This document shows, one piece after another, positions 32,056-40,390 of a DNA stretch of 64,000 bases. A program made the position numbers and the translations under genes. The stretch is from Acetanaerobacterium elongatum (GTDB taxonomy: Bacteria; Bacillota; Clostridia; Oscillospirales; Ruminococcaceae). The notes below the pieces were generated by a model. That model saw only the letters and a list, made by a program, of their open reading frames with translations. It ran no database searches and was not told the DNA's origin. How positions within the stretch are numbered: the first letter of the stretch is position 1; the number at the start of each line of letters is the position of its first letter. The stretch is taken from the NCBI RefSeq assembly GCF_900103835.1, contig NZ_FNID01000009.1, positions 28,169 to 92,168 on the forward strand, in the 5' to 3' direction.

Positions 32056-33477
32056 ATGCGTAAACTGACAGCCTTGATCATGACCGTGGTGCTCATCGCG
32101 GCATTTTTAGTATCCTGTTCCTCTAAGCCGGTGCAAAAACCGGTAGCGGAAACCTCCTCCGAGGCGGCCTCTTCGTCTGCCCCGGCGGAAAAGGTTACCA
32201 TCAACTTTTACAGCCTGCCCTATTTTGCCGCAGCCGACAATGAGAACGGCTCGTTCGAGCAGCAGCTCATTGCCGCCTTCAACCAGCTTCACCCCGAGAT
32301 TACCGTAAACTACATCAAGCTGGAAACCGGCACCTCGGGCGAGGAAGCGTTAAAGAAGGCGTTGGAAGCCAAAGAGCTCGACCTTCTTTACGACAGCGCC
32401 GAGCGTCTGGCGGGCTATGCGCGGGAGGGCAAGCTTGCCGACCTGAGCAGCCTTTTCACCGACGAGCTGAAAAAGAACCTGCCCGAGAATGTTGTTCTGG
32501 CGTGCGGCGTAAGCGGCAAGCCTTACATGATGCCGCTGAGCGTTTCCCCCTACCTGATGGCGTTTAACAAAGAGATGCTTGAAAAGGCCGGCATCCTCAA
32601 CCTGCTGCCCTACGAACGCAACAAAGACCGCAGCTGGACGGTGGAGGAATACACCGCGCTGCTTGCAGCCATGAAGGAGAAGCTGCCCGCGGGGGCCTCC
32701 TCGGGTGTGCTTTACGCCAAAAGCTCCTCGGGTGACGGTGCCACCCGTTCGCTCATGGAAAACCTCTACGGCGCCGAGTTTGTAAACAACGAGTACTCCG
32801 CCTACACCATCGGCAGCTCGCAGGGCGAACAGGCCTTCGCGTGGCTGAACAAAACGGTGCAGGACGGCCTGCTGGCTGTCGATGCCTCAAAAACCGCCTC
32901 CGACACAGTAAAGGATTTTGCCGACGGAAAAACGGCACACACCCTGCTTTACACCGTGGGGCTTAAAAACAACTACGCCCAGAGCAAAAAGGATAATTTC
33001 ACCGAGCTTCTCATGCCCTACCCCGGGCAGAGCGGCAAGGCGCCTACCTTTGAATACGCCCTTTCGGGTGCCTCGGTGTTTGATAACGGCGACAACAAGC
33101 GCATCGAGGCCGCCAAGGTGTTTATTGATTTTTTGGCAAATAACCGCCAGTGGAGCCGTATTCTTGCCGTGAGCACCGGCGGGTTGAGCCCACAGCTTTC
33201 CAAGGACGAGCTGCGCTACGACACGGAGTTTGCCTACGCCGAATCGGTTCGCCCGCTGCTCGGGCGGCATGTGCCGCTCACCGAGGGCTACGATATGATG
33301 AAAACCTACTGGTTTTCCACCCTTGCCGCCGCCACGCAGAAGGACGCCAAAACCGCCGACCTGCTGAAAGCGTTTGTACAAACCGCCGACCAAACCGTTA
33401 CCGACGCAATCAAGGCGCGTGAGAGTGCTGCCAAGAAGGGCGACGAAAACACCTCCAGCGCCGCAAGCAGTAAATAG
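32056..33477 (+). CDS. extracellular solute-binding lipoprotein (orphan ABC component)
   Basis: 473 residues from ATG 32056 (GGAGGATGCTT before it). Signal peptide with lipobox FLVSC (Cys near residue 22), a Ser/Ala-rich spacer, then a type 2 periplasmic-binding fold of the family 1 (maltose-type) extracellular solute-binding proteins: INFYSLPYFAA, FNQLHPEITVNYIKLETG, LLYDSAERLAGYAREGKLADLSSL, YMMPLSVSPYLMAFNKEML. The C-terminal tail is Ser/Lys-rich. No permease or ATPase gene follows; substrate unknown, probably oligosaccharide or peptide. Confidence 0.85.
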   Translation: MRKLTALIMTVVLIAAFLVSCSSKPVQKPVAETSSEAASSSAPAEKVTINFYSLPYFAAADNENGSFEQQLIAAFNQLHPEITVNYIKLETGTSGEEALKKALEAKELDLLYDSAERLAGYAREGKLADLSSLFTDELKKNLPENVVLACGVSGKPYMMPLSVSPYLMAFNKEMLEKAGILNLLPYERNKDRSWTVEEYTALLAAMKEKLPAGASSGVLYAKSSSGDGATRSLMENLYGAEFVNNEYSAYTIGSSQGEQAFAWLNKTVQDGLLAVDASKTASDTVKDFADGKTAHTLLYTVGLKNNYAQSKKDNFTELLMPYPGQSGKAPTFEYALSGASVFDNGDNKRIEAAKVFIDFLANNRQWSRILAVSTGGLSPQLSKDELRYDTEFAYAESVRPLLGRHVPLTEGYDMMKTYWFSTLAAATQKDAKTADLLKAFVQTADQTVTDAIKARESAAKKGDENTSSAASSK

Positions 33478-33556
33478 GGCAGTAAAAATTATTCCTAAGA
33501 ATGCAGCAAATAGACGTAGTAATTATGTTTTGAAAAATAAGGAAAATTGAATCAAT

Positions 33557-35257
33557 ATGAGTCTCATCAATAATACTAATCCGTTACAGCAACTATCCCG
33601 TTTGTTTTTTAATCACGAAGACCATAATCCTAAATCTATCTCACTATTAACAAAACTTCTATTTATATTCTCTGGAACGGCAATGTCTGCCTTGTTATCC
33701 TTAAGGGGATCGTATTTTTCTGTTCTTATCAGTGTCGCATGTGCATTTCTTGTCTTTTGCATAATCACCTTTAGATACCGTTTTATTGAATTGCAATTTA
33801 CGCACACAAATACAAAATTAGCTGTTATTACTGCCATTCTGACTGTATTTATGTGCGCTGAATTTACAAAATGGTTTTATTATCAAAATGCAAAAGCTTT
33901 TTATAATTTAAGTATTTATTTAAGGTTTCCCTCTAAGGAAGTTTTGGGTAAATGTATCGCGATATTCTGCGGTGTAATCTCTCTATTTGCTATTTATGTT
34001 TTTTTATATATCGGCAGCAGATATTTGATCCAACTGTTTCGCGGCTGGTATAAAAGCACTGATACTATAGAAAAGAGCTTTTTAATAATTGCCGGCATAA
34101 TTAGTGCTGTTGCGATTATTGTGGTTTATAACTTTACTACCGCTTTTTACGCACCAAGCATTAACGGAAATTTGATAGATTATGATGTTGTTTATACCTC
34201 AGATTCAGCTAATCAACTGGCCACCAATGTTTATCTCAACATCAACGCCCCCGAAAATGATTTCCGCCAGCCTTTGTTTGGTTTATTTGCAGCACCATTT
34301 GCAATTGTTGCCTTAATTATATCAAAGCTGTTATTCTTTATACCTAATTGCTATCCTATTGCTATTGGTATTATTCAGGTTTTGCTTTTGCTTTTCTGTT
34401 TTACTCTTTTAGCACGGTTATTACAGTTAACGGGTGCTGTTAAAGTAATGTTTTTCATCATATTAACATTTACTTACCCGGTTTTACTTTACATGTTTAA
34501 CATTGAGCAGTATATATTTGCGCTATTCTGGCTATTATTGTTTGTTTACGCATGTGAAAATAAAATACAAGATAATGATTATTTATTTATTGGAGCAACC
34601 GGTACTTTACTTACCAGCGGCATACTCTTCCCCTTACTGTTACGTCAATCGAAGCCAAATAAATGGGTTTCCATCTTAATTTCTACCGGAGCAAAGTTTT
34701 TTGCTGTCATTACTATCTTTGGTCAACTACCTCTGTTTTTTAATCCTGTTGCTACTTATAACAAATTAGTGCACTTTGCGGGAGCTAAAATATCGTTTGG
34801 CGGTAGAATGCTTCAATTCTTTAATTTTATCTCTTCTTGTATTATAAAGCCGCAGGCCGGTGTTAGCACAACTGCTTATACACATGTATCTTATCAATTA
34901 GCACCCGTAACCGGTATAAATATCATTGGTGTAATCCTTTTGGTTGTTGCTATTTTAGGATTTGTTCTTAATTACAAGAAGTATTTTGCACAAGTCTGTA
35001 TGGGATGGATTATATTTTCATTCCTTCTTCTATGCATTTTAGGATGGGGCACAGCCGAGAACGGACTAATACTATATACATTATATTTTTCATGGGCATA
35101 TGTATCCCTTGCTTTTATGGCTATAGAAACATTGTTTAGAAAATGGAGGATTGTTAAACATACCCTTTATACTATGTTTGCCGTACTTTTCGCTCTAATA
35201 AACGTCGTTGGAATCTATGATTTAATTAGCTTTGGAATCAGCTATTATACGGTGTAA
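33557..35257 (+). CDS. polytopic membrane protein, GT-C glycosyltransferase-like, AT-rich
   Basis: 566 residues with about 12-13 hydrophobic helices and a longer extracytoplasmic loop near 215-245 (LIDYDVVYTSDSANQLATNV), as seen in GT-C membrane glycosyltransferases that use polyprenyl-phosphate sugars. No family motif is certain. Codon use is strikingly AT-rich compared with both flanks. The stop lies 5 bp before the UbiA-like gene, which would make a polyprenyl-phosphate pentose donor; together they suggest a small surface-glycan transfer module gained horizontally (inference). Confidence 0.6.
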   Translation: MSLINNTNPLQQLSRLFFNHEDHNPKSISLLTKLLFIFSGTAMSALLSLRGSYFSVLISVACAFLVFCIITFRYRFIELQFTHTNTKLAVITAILTVFMCAEFTKWFYYQNAKAFYNLSIYLRFPSKEVLGKCIAIFCGVISLFAIYVFLYIGSRYLIQLFRGWYKSTDTIEKSFLIIAGIISAVAIIVVYNFTTAFYAPSINGNLIDYDVVYTSDSANQLATNVYLNINAPENDFRQPLFGLFAAPFAIVALIISKLLFFIPNCYPIAIGIIQVLLLLFCFTLLARLLQLTGAVKVMFFIILTFTYPVLLYMFNIEQYIFALFWLLLFVYACENKIQDNDYLFIGATGTLLTSGILFPLLLRQSKPNKWVSILISTGAKFFAVITIFGQLPLFFNPVATYNKLVHFAGAKISFGGRMLQFFNFISSCIIKPQAGVSTTAYTHVSYQLAPVTGINIIGVILLVVAILGFVLNYKKYFAQVCMGWIIFSFLLLCILGWGTAENGLILYTLYFSWAYVSLAFMAIETLFRKWRIVKHTLYTMFAVLFALINVVGIYDLISFGISYYTV

Positions 35258-35262
35258 TTAAT

Positions 35263-36132
35263 ATGAAAAAATATTTAAAACTTATGCGCATCAAGCATTA
35301 CGTTAAAAACGGGTTAATTTTTCTACCCCTTATTTTCAGCGGACAGTTTTTTTATACGAACTTACTTGTAAAAGTGATGGAAGGCATCCTCTGTTTTAGT
35401 TTTCTTTCATCCGCCATCTATATCTTTAATGATATTAAGGATGTTGATCACGATCGTTGTCACCCAATAAAAAAAGCACGACCTATTGCCAGTGGAGAAG
35501 TGTCTGTTTTCTCGGCAAGTTTGATTGCTTGCATATTGTTGGCTTTATCTGTTATATTTAATTGCTTGGCTTTTGGCGCCGGGTGGCGTTCTTGGTTCAT
35601 TTTAATACTATATTTACTATTGAATGTGGGTTACAGTCTGGGGCTTAAAAATATACCGATTGTTGATGTTGCCATTTTGGTTTTGGGCTTTTTACTAAGA
35701 GTTCTCTATGGTTCGGTAATTACAAACATCGAAATTTCAAAATGGCTCTATTTAACTGTAATCTCAAGTTCGTTTTATTTAGCGCTTGGAAAACGCAGAA
35801 ATGAATTATCCCGGGTTTCTGCCAGCGGAACAACCCGCAAGGTTCTGCAACTATACAACTATGGCTTTCTAGATAAAAACATGTACATATGCTTAGCCCT
35901 TACCATAACGTTTTATTCTCTGTGGAGTGTTGACCTGCTTACTATACAAAAAGCAAACAGTGAGAATTTGATATGGACAGTCCCTCTTATCATCCTAATT
36001 TGCATGAAATATAGCCTGTCTGTTGAAAACAACTCCGACGGGGATCCGGTTGAAGTAATTTGGGGCGATAAAATCTTGCTTTCGATTGTGGCTGTGTTTT
36101 GTCTTGTCGTTTTTGGTATTATTTACTTTTGA
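35263..36132 (+). CDS. UbiA-superfamily prenyl-phosphate phosphoribosyltransferase-like protein
   Basis: 289 residues, about nine helices. The N-terminus LKLMRIKHYVKNGLIFLPLIFSG and the signature NDIKDVDHDRCHPIKKARPI match decaprenyl-phosphate phosphoribosyltransferase (Rv3806c type), in which PRPP and polyprenyl phosphate give polyprenyl-phospho-ribose. The second Asp-rich loop is reduced to GLKNIPIVDVAIL, as in that branch. AT-rich like its upstream partner and unlike the rest of the window. Confidence 0.85.
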   Translation: MKKYLKLMRIKHYVKNGLIFLPLIFSGQFFYTNLLVKVMEGILCFSFLSSAIYIFNDIKDVDHDRCHPIKKARPIASGEVSVFSASLIACILLALSVIFNCLAFGAGWRSWFILILYLLLNVGYSLGLKNIPIVDVAILVLGFLLRVLYGSVITNIEISKWLYLTVISSSFYLALGKRRNELSRVSASGTTRKVLQLYNYGFLDKNMYICLALTITFYSLWSVDLLTIQKANSENLIWTVPLIILICMKYSLSVENNSDGDPVEVIWGDKILLSIVAVFCLVVFGIIYF

Positions 36133-36237
36133 TTAGTTCAAGCAAGCTTACTATTGTAAGATATTACTTGTATGAGGAACGACAATAAAGCACCTTCTCA
36201 ATCCGCTAAACACTTACTAATGAAAGCTGTAACCATC

Positions 36238-36735
36238 ATGAATATTCGAGAAGTGGGGATTGCCGATATCCCCGAGCTTACGCGCATCTACAACGAGGGT
36301 GTGGAGGATCGTATTGCCACCTACCTCACCCAACCCCAAACGGAATCTACCCGTCTGGCATGGTTTTTAATGCTCCCCGCTCGCTGCAAGGTGCTGGCTG
36401 CATTTGACGAGACTGGCCGCATGGCCGGCTGGGCCTCGCTAAACCCGGTAAAGCATTCCGCCGCGCCACATGTGTTTGACCATATCTCCAACATCTCGGT
36501 CTATGTGGCACGCGAAAGCAGAGGCAAGGGCATCGGCTTAGCACTTCTTCATGCGTTGGATAAAACCGCGCGGGCGCAGGGCTTTACAAGGCTGGAGCTA
36601 GATGTGTTCGACTTTAATACCGCCGCCATACGCTTGTATGAAAAGGCGGGGTTTACGGTGGCGGGCACCTACCACAACCGCGCCGTCTACGAGGGCAAGC
36701 CGTCAAACGTGGTGTTCATGGAAAAAAGCCTTTAG
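36238..36735 (+). CDS. GNAT family N-acetyltransferase
   Basis: 165 residues from ATG 36238; earlier in-frame ATGs exist and no strong ribosome binding site decides between them. Phosphinothricin/methionine-sulfoximine acetyltransferase-like (MnaT/YncA) pattern: IYNEGVEDRIATY, the acetyl-CoA loop ESRGKGIGLALL, and AIRLYEKAGFTVAGTYHNRAVYEGK. Acylates small amino compounds. GC content returns to the chromosomal level here, so it marks the right edge of the AT-rich island. Confidence 0.85.
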   Translation: MNIREVGIADIPELTRIYNEGVEDRIATYLTQPQTESTRLAWFLMLPARCKVLAAFDETGRMAGWASLNPVKHSAAPHVFDHISNISVYVARESRGKGIGLALLHALDKTARAQGFTRLELDVFDFNTAAIRLYEKAGFTVAGTYHNRAVYEGKPSNVVFMEKSL

Positions 36736-36865
36736 CGATATAGTGTTATCTCAAGCCTCCGCTTTCCCGGCGGAGGTTTGGTTCATATTCATTAGTACTA
36801 CTGATACCGAGACAAACTGAATCTTATCAACCTACGGTGTTTTTACTTCTAAGGAGGCCGTCAAA

Positions 36866-38245
36866 ATGCAAAAAGAGGACATCGCAAAAATCGTAGCAGA
36901 GCAGCGCGCATTCTTTGCCACCGGCATTACCCGTGATATCAGCTACCGTTTGGGCGCGCTCGCGGCGCTCAGGGGTTCCATCCAGCAGCACGAGGCCGAG
37001 ATTCTGGAGGCGCTCAGGCAGGACTTAGGCAAATCCTCGCTTGAAAGCTATATGTTTGAGGTTGGCATCGTGCTCTCCGAGATCACCTATGTGATGAAGC
37101 ACCTGCGCGGCTGGGCTAAACCCAAGCGCTATTCGGGCGGGCTTTCGGTGTTGCCCGCATACAACCGCGTGTACAGCGACCCCTACGGCTGCGTGCTGAT
37201 TATCTCGCCGTGGAACTACCCGTTTGGGCTGTCACTAACACCGGTGATAGACGCCATCGCCGCAGGCAACTGCGTGGTTGTAAAACCCTCGAACTATTCT
37301 AAGCACGTTTCACAGGTGATCGAAACCATCCTTACCGAATGCTTCGAGCCAACACTGGCAGCCGTAGTTCAGGGCGGGCGCGACGAGAACACCGCGCTCC
37401 TGGAACAGCGGTTTGATTACATCTTCTTCACCGGCAGCCCCGCCGTCGGGCATATTGTTATGGAGAAGGCCGCACAGCACCTCACCCCCGTTACACTGGA
37501 GCTGGGCGGCAAAAGCCCCTGCATTGTTGATGCTACCGCCGACATTCCGCTCGCCGCAAAGCGCATTGTATGGGGCAAGCTGGCCAATGCCGGGCAAACC
37601 TGCATCGCACCCGACTATGTGCTGGTGCAGCGCGAGGTAAAGGAGCCACTGATACAGGCACTAAAAGCCGAGATTACCGCCCAGTTTGGCGATAACCCGC
37701 TCTCGGCCCCCTACTACCCCGCCATCATCAACGAGCACCACTTCCGCCGCCTGCTGGGGCTTATCGAGGGCGAGGAGCTTGCCTGCGGCGGGCAGTACGA
37801 CGAGGCCGCGCGCAAAATCGCCCCCGTCATCCTTCCAAACGCCACCGAGCAGAGCAAGGCCATGCAGGAGGAGATCTTCGGCCCCATCCTGCCCATCCTA
37901 GCCTTTGATGATATCGAAGATGTCATCGCACGCCTCGAGCAGCTTGAGCTCCCGCTGGCGCTGTATCTGTTCACCCGCGATAAACGCACCGAAAAGAGAG
38001 TAATAGCACTCACCCGTTTCGGCGGCGGCTGCATAAACGATACGCTGATGCACTCCCTCTCCCACACGGTGCCGTTCGGCGGCGTGGGCCAGAGCGGCAT
38101 GGGCGGCTACCACGGCAAGGCGGGGTTTGATACCTTTACCCACAAGAAGACGATGCTTATCCGCCACATCGGCCTCGACCACGAGATGCGTTTTATACAC
38201 AACCAGCAGAAGTACGAAAAACTGGTTAAAATGATTTTGAAGTAG
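36866..38245 (+). CDS. aldehyde dehydrogenase (class 3-like)
   Basis: 459 residues; ideal AAGGAGG eight bases before ATG. ISPWNYPFGLSLTPVIDAIAAGN and VVKPS cofactor region, FTGSPAVGHIVMEKAA, general base Glu in LELGGKSP, nucleophile in NAGQTCIAPDY, and a C-terminal VPFGGVGQSGMGGYHGKAGFDTFTHKK. The short length and lack of an N-terminal extension match the ALDH3/fatty aldehyde type. Oxidises aldehydes to acids with NAD(P). Monocistronic. Confidence 0.95.
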   Translation: MQKEDIAKIVAEQRAFFATGITRDISYRLGALAALRGSIQQHEAEILEALRQDLGKSSLESYMFEVGIVLSEITYVMKHLRGWAKPKRYSGGLSVLPAYNRVYSDPYGCVLIISPWNYPFGLSLTPVIDAIAAGNCVVVKPSNYSKHVSQVIETILTECFEPTLAAVVQGGRDENTALLEQRFDYIFFTGSPAVGHIVMEKAAQHLTPVTLELGGKSPCIVDATADIPLAAKRIVWGKLANAGQTCIAPDYVLVQREVKEPLIQALKAEITAQFGDNPLSAPYYPAIINEHHFRRLLGLIEGEELACGGQYDEAARKIAPVILPNATEQSKAMQEEIFGPILPILAFDDIEDVIARLEQLELPLALYLFTRDKRTEKRVIALTRFGGGCINDTLMHSLSHTVPFGGVGQSGMGGYHGKAGFDTFTHKKTMLIRHIGLDHEMRFIHNQQKYEKLVKMILK

Positions 38246-38313
38246 CGGATAGCTTCCAATAAGCTGTTACAGCGAACCCCTGTACCCGCATTAGTTCTCT
38301 ACGATTATACGAC

Positions 38314-38348
38314 AAAAGCCGGATGGTACCCCCCCATCCGGCTTATTT
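38314..38348. terminator. bidirectional terminator between ALDH and DUF4870-like genes
   Basis: AAGCCGGATGG / CCATCCGGCTT with a seven-base loop, TTATTTTC on the right and TTTTGTC on the left strand. Confidence 0.85.
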
Positions 38349-38363
38349 TCTATATTGCGATGA

Positions 38364-38675
38364 TTACCTTATCAGATGTATATCCCCGATAATCGGCAGC
38401 GGCTTCATCTCCAGCTTGGCGGCGCTTACAATGCCGAGGATGGAAAACACAAAGCAAACCAGCATCAGCAGGCTGCCGAACAGCGACAGGATGCTGAGAA
38501 CCGAACCAAGGGTTATCAGAATCTGCCCGGCAATCTCGGCAATCAGCAGCACCAGGCCTTGATTAGCATGAAAGCGGCAAACCTGCGAATCCTGCGCCAC
38601 AATAATCGGCACCAATACCAATACGCTGATGTAGGCTAATATGGAATATAGCTTGTCGTTAGAATTATCTGCCAT
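38364..38675 (-). CDS. DUF4870-like small membrane protein
   Basis: 103 residues with three to four helices. The start DKLYSILAYISVLVLVPIIVAQDSQVCRFHANQGLVLLIAEI has the FHxxQ(G)L pattern of DUF4870/YtkA-like stress membrane proteins. AAAGGAG lies ten bases before ATG. Function unknown. It follows the sensor-like gene by 33 bp on the minus strand, so the two probably form one unit. Confidence 0.75.
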   Translation of the reverse strand: MADNSNDKLYSILAYISVLVLVPIIVAQDSQVCRFHANQGLVLLIAEIAGQILITLGSVLSILSLFGSLLMLVCFVFSILGIVSAAKLEMKPLPIIGDIHLIR

Positions 38676-38708
38676 GTTTCATTGCTCCTTTATATCTGAA
38701 TTTTGGCT

Positions 38709-39581
38709 TTACTGTTTTATCCCCTCATCGTCGGGGCCCGGTTTTTCCTGCAACGCCGTGAGCGGTTTCTCTTGCCGGGGTGCCTCCACCGGCTCCTCTG
38801 CCACCGCTGCGGCGGCACGTTTTGCCTTGCGGTATTTAAACAGCAGGTTCAGTGCAGTAATCAGGCTCGCCGCAAGCAGCAGCGCCGCAAGCATATAAAA
38901 TGGCAGGGCCAGCGCCCCTGTTTTTGCAAACAGCCCGCCGGTAATATGGGCAAGCACAACGCCCAGGGCTGAGCCGTCGCTGTTATAAAGCGCAAACGCG
39001 CAGGTCATTGTGGGTACTCCCTCTTTCGAAGCAGCAACAACATACCCATACTCCTGCTCTTTGCTCTGTATGCGGGAGACAAGCCGTTCTAGCGAAGCAC
39101 CGCCCTCCTGCCGCAGGTCGCAGGCCGCACCCACGGTATGGTAATCAACATTGGGTGTCAGCTTCCTTGAAAACCTGGAGTCCAGTATATACGCGTAGCC
39201 GCCTGAATCAGCGCGGCGGGCAATCGTTACAAGACTGTCGATATTATTATTACGCGCGGTACGGGAAAGCAGGGCGCAAAGCTCGTCAAACCGGGTATCC
39301 TGCGCGTCGGTTTTTACATGCAGGCTGCTTAAGTCGTCGCTGTAGGCTGCCGCGGTTTCACTCAGCACAGCCTTTACCGACAAAGCGGCAGCACGCGCGG
39401 CGGAATCATTTAGCGCATTCTTCAACCCAGCAGCGCCAAAGAGTGCGTAAACAGCACCCGCAAGCAGCACAACTGCTGAAAGTGCCAGCAGAAATAGGCA
39501 AAAGCGCAGCTGCGGGTTTCGTCTTTGTGAGGGTTTAATATCTGTCTTTTTCAACGAATAGCCCCATTTCCTGTCGTACAT
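38709..39581 (-). CDS. membrane protein with an extracytoplasmic sensor-like domain and no output domain
   Basis: 290 residues: a basic N-terminus, TM helix about 27-49, an about 155-residue extracytoplasmic region with a Cache-like pattern (YAYILDSRFSRKLTPNVDYHTVG, SKEQEYGYVVAASKEGVPTMTCAFALYNSDGSALGVVLA), a second TM helix about 223-245 and a basic, then Pro/Glu-rich cytosolic tail of about 45 residues. It has the layout of a chemoreceptor or kinase input without HAMP, kinase or signalling domain. A TTG nine codons downstream is an alternative start. It may signal through the DUF4870-like partner, which is speculation. Confidence 0.6.
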   Translation of the reverse strand: MYDRKWGYSLKKTDIKPSQRRNPQLRFCLFLLALSAVVLLAGAVYALFGAAGLKNALNDSAARAAALSVKAVLSETAAAYSDDLSSLHVKTDAQDTRFDELCALLSRTARNNNIDSLVTIARRADSGGYAYILDSRFSRKLTPNVDYHTVGAACDLRQEGGASLERLVSRIQSKEQEYGYVVAASKEGVPTMTCAFALYNSDGSALGVVLAHITGGLFAKTGALALPFYMLAALLLAASLITALNLLFKYRKAKRAAAAVAEEPVEAPRQEKPLTALQEKPGPDDEGIKQ

Positions 39582-39594
39582 CCTGTTTTAAATT

Positions 39595-39618
39595 TTAGCT
39601 TAAATTAGTCTAAGCTAA
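39595..39618. promoter_or_regulatory. candidate operator before the sensor-like gene
   Basis: TTAGCTTA-AATTAGTC-TAAGCTAA, perfect eight-base arms, overlapping the last -10 base and the expected transcription start of the leftward gene. Confidence 0.5.
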
Positions 39619-39646
39619 TTATAGCGAAGCGCTTGGTGTTATGCAA
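39618..39646 (-). promoter_or_regulatory. sigma-A promoter of the sensor-like gene
   Basis: Leftward TTGCAT (39641-39646), 17 bases, TATAAT (39618-39623). Confidence 0.65.
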
Positions 39647-39788
39647 GAACAGGCGAGCATTGTTTACAAAATAATCAAGCCGGATTAAAGATTTGACAAA
39701 CAATCCGGCATGGGTTACCATAAAAGGAACAGATATTTTTCGGAAGGGATTCGCGTGAATTTTTTCGCGTTCTTTGTGGGTGGGGTGC

Positions 39789-40130
39789 ATGAACATACCA
39801 ATCATCAATCTTGAAAAGGGCATGCCCTATGCCGAGGACGCTGTCAGAATCATGAACGCCGCCCTGCGCCTGCAGCGTTCGGCGGGCAGCAAGGCTGTCA
39901 AGCTGATACACGGCTACGGCTCCAGCGGCACAGGCGGCCGCATTAAAGCCGAGGTGCACCGGGCGCTGGAGGAAAAGAAGCGGCGCGGCGAGATTCGGGA
40001 GTATATCAAGGGCGAGGAGTTCTCGCTGTTTTACGCTCCCTGCCGCAAAATGCTCGATACCCTGCCTCAGCTGCAGAACGACAAAGACTACCTGCGCTGT
40101 AATCAGGGCATTACCATCGTATTTTTTTAA
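39789..40130 (+). CDS. Smr-domain-like small protein
   Basis: 113 residues from ATG 39789. The first half has the Smr fold core: AEDAVRIMNAALRLQRSAGSKAVKLIHGYGSSGTGGRIKAEVHRAL, where HGYGSSGTG is the active-loop HGxGxG of the stand-alone Smr nickase/endonuclease family. The C-terminal 50 residues are unassigned (EFSLFYAPCRKMLDTLPQL). No MutS2 part is attached. It may act on structured nucleic acid. Own terminator at 40139-40178. Confidence 0.75.
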   Translation: MNIPIINLEKGMPYAEDAVRIMNAALRLQRSAGSKAVKLIHGYGSSGTGGRIKAEVHRALEEKKRRGEIREYIKGEEFSLFYAPCRKMLDTLPQLQNDKDYLRCNQGITIVFF

Positions 40131-40138
40131 AGCAGATT

Positions 40139-40178
40139 AAGCAGCTTGCCGCTAACAAAGGTACGGCAGGCTGCTTTT
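40139..40178 (+). terminator. terminator of the Smr-like gene
   Basis: AGCAGCTTGCCG and CGGCAGGCTGC arms followed by TTTTGTTT. Confidence 0.7.
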
Positions 40179-40390
40179 GTTTAAGATATACAAATTTCTT
40201 GGGCTGTATTATGTAATCAACTGCGCGAATTTTCGCGAAATGTGTAAAAGAAACAAAAAGGAATAATTGTTTCGTATTTTTTTATTGTATTTACCCATAT
40301 TATAGCGTATAATAAAGGAAAGGCCTGCTAATCACAACAAGGGACTTAGACATTTGTTCGCAGACAATTATGTAAATTGGGGCGATACAA

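Noticed and set aside
39789..40130. Fragment of MutS2
   Set aside because: It has its own start, normal stop and terminator; Smr-like proteins of this size exist alone.
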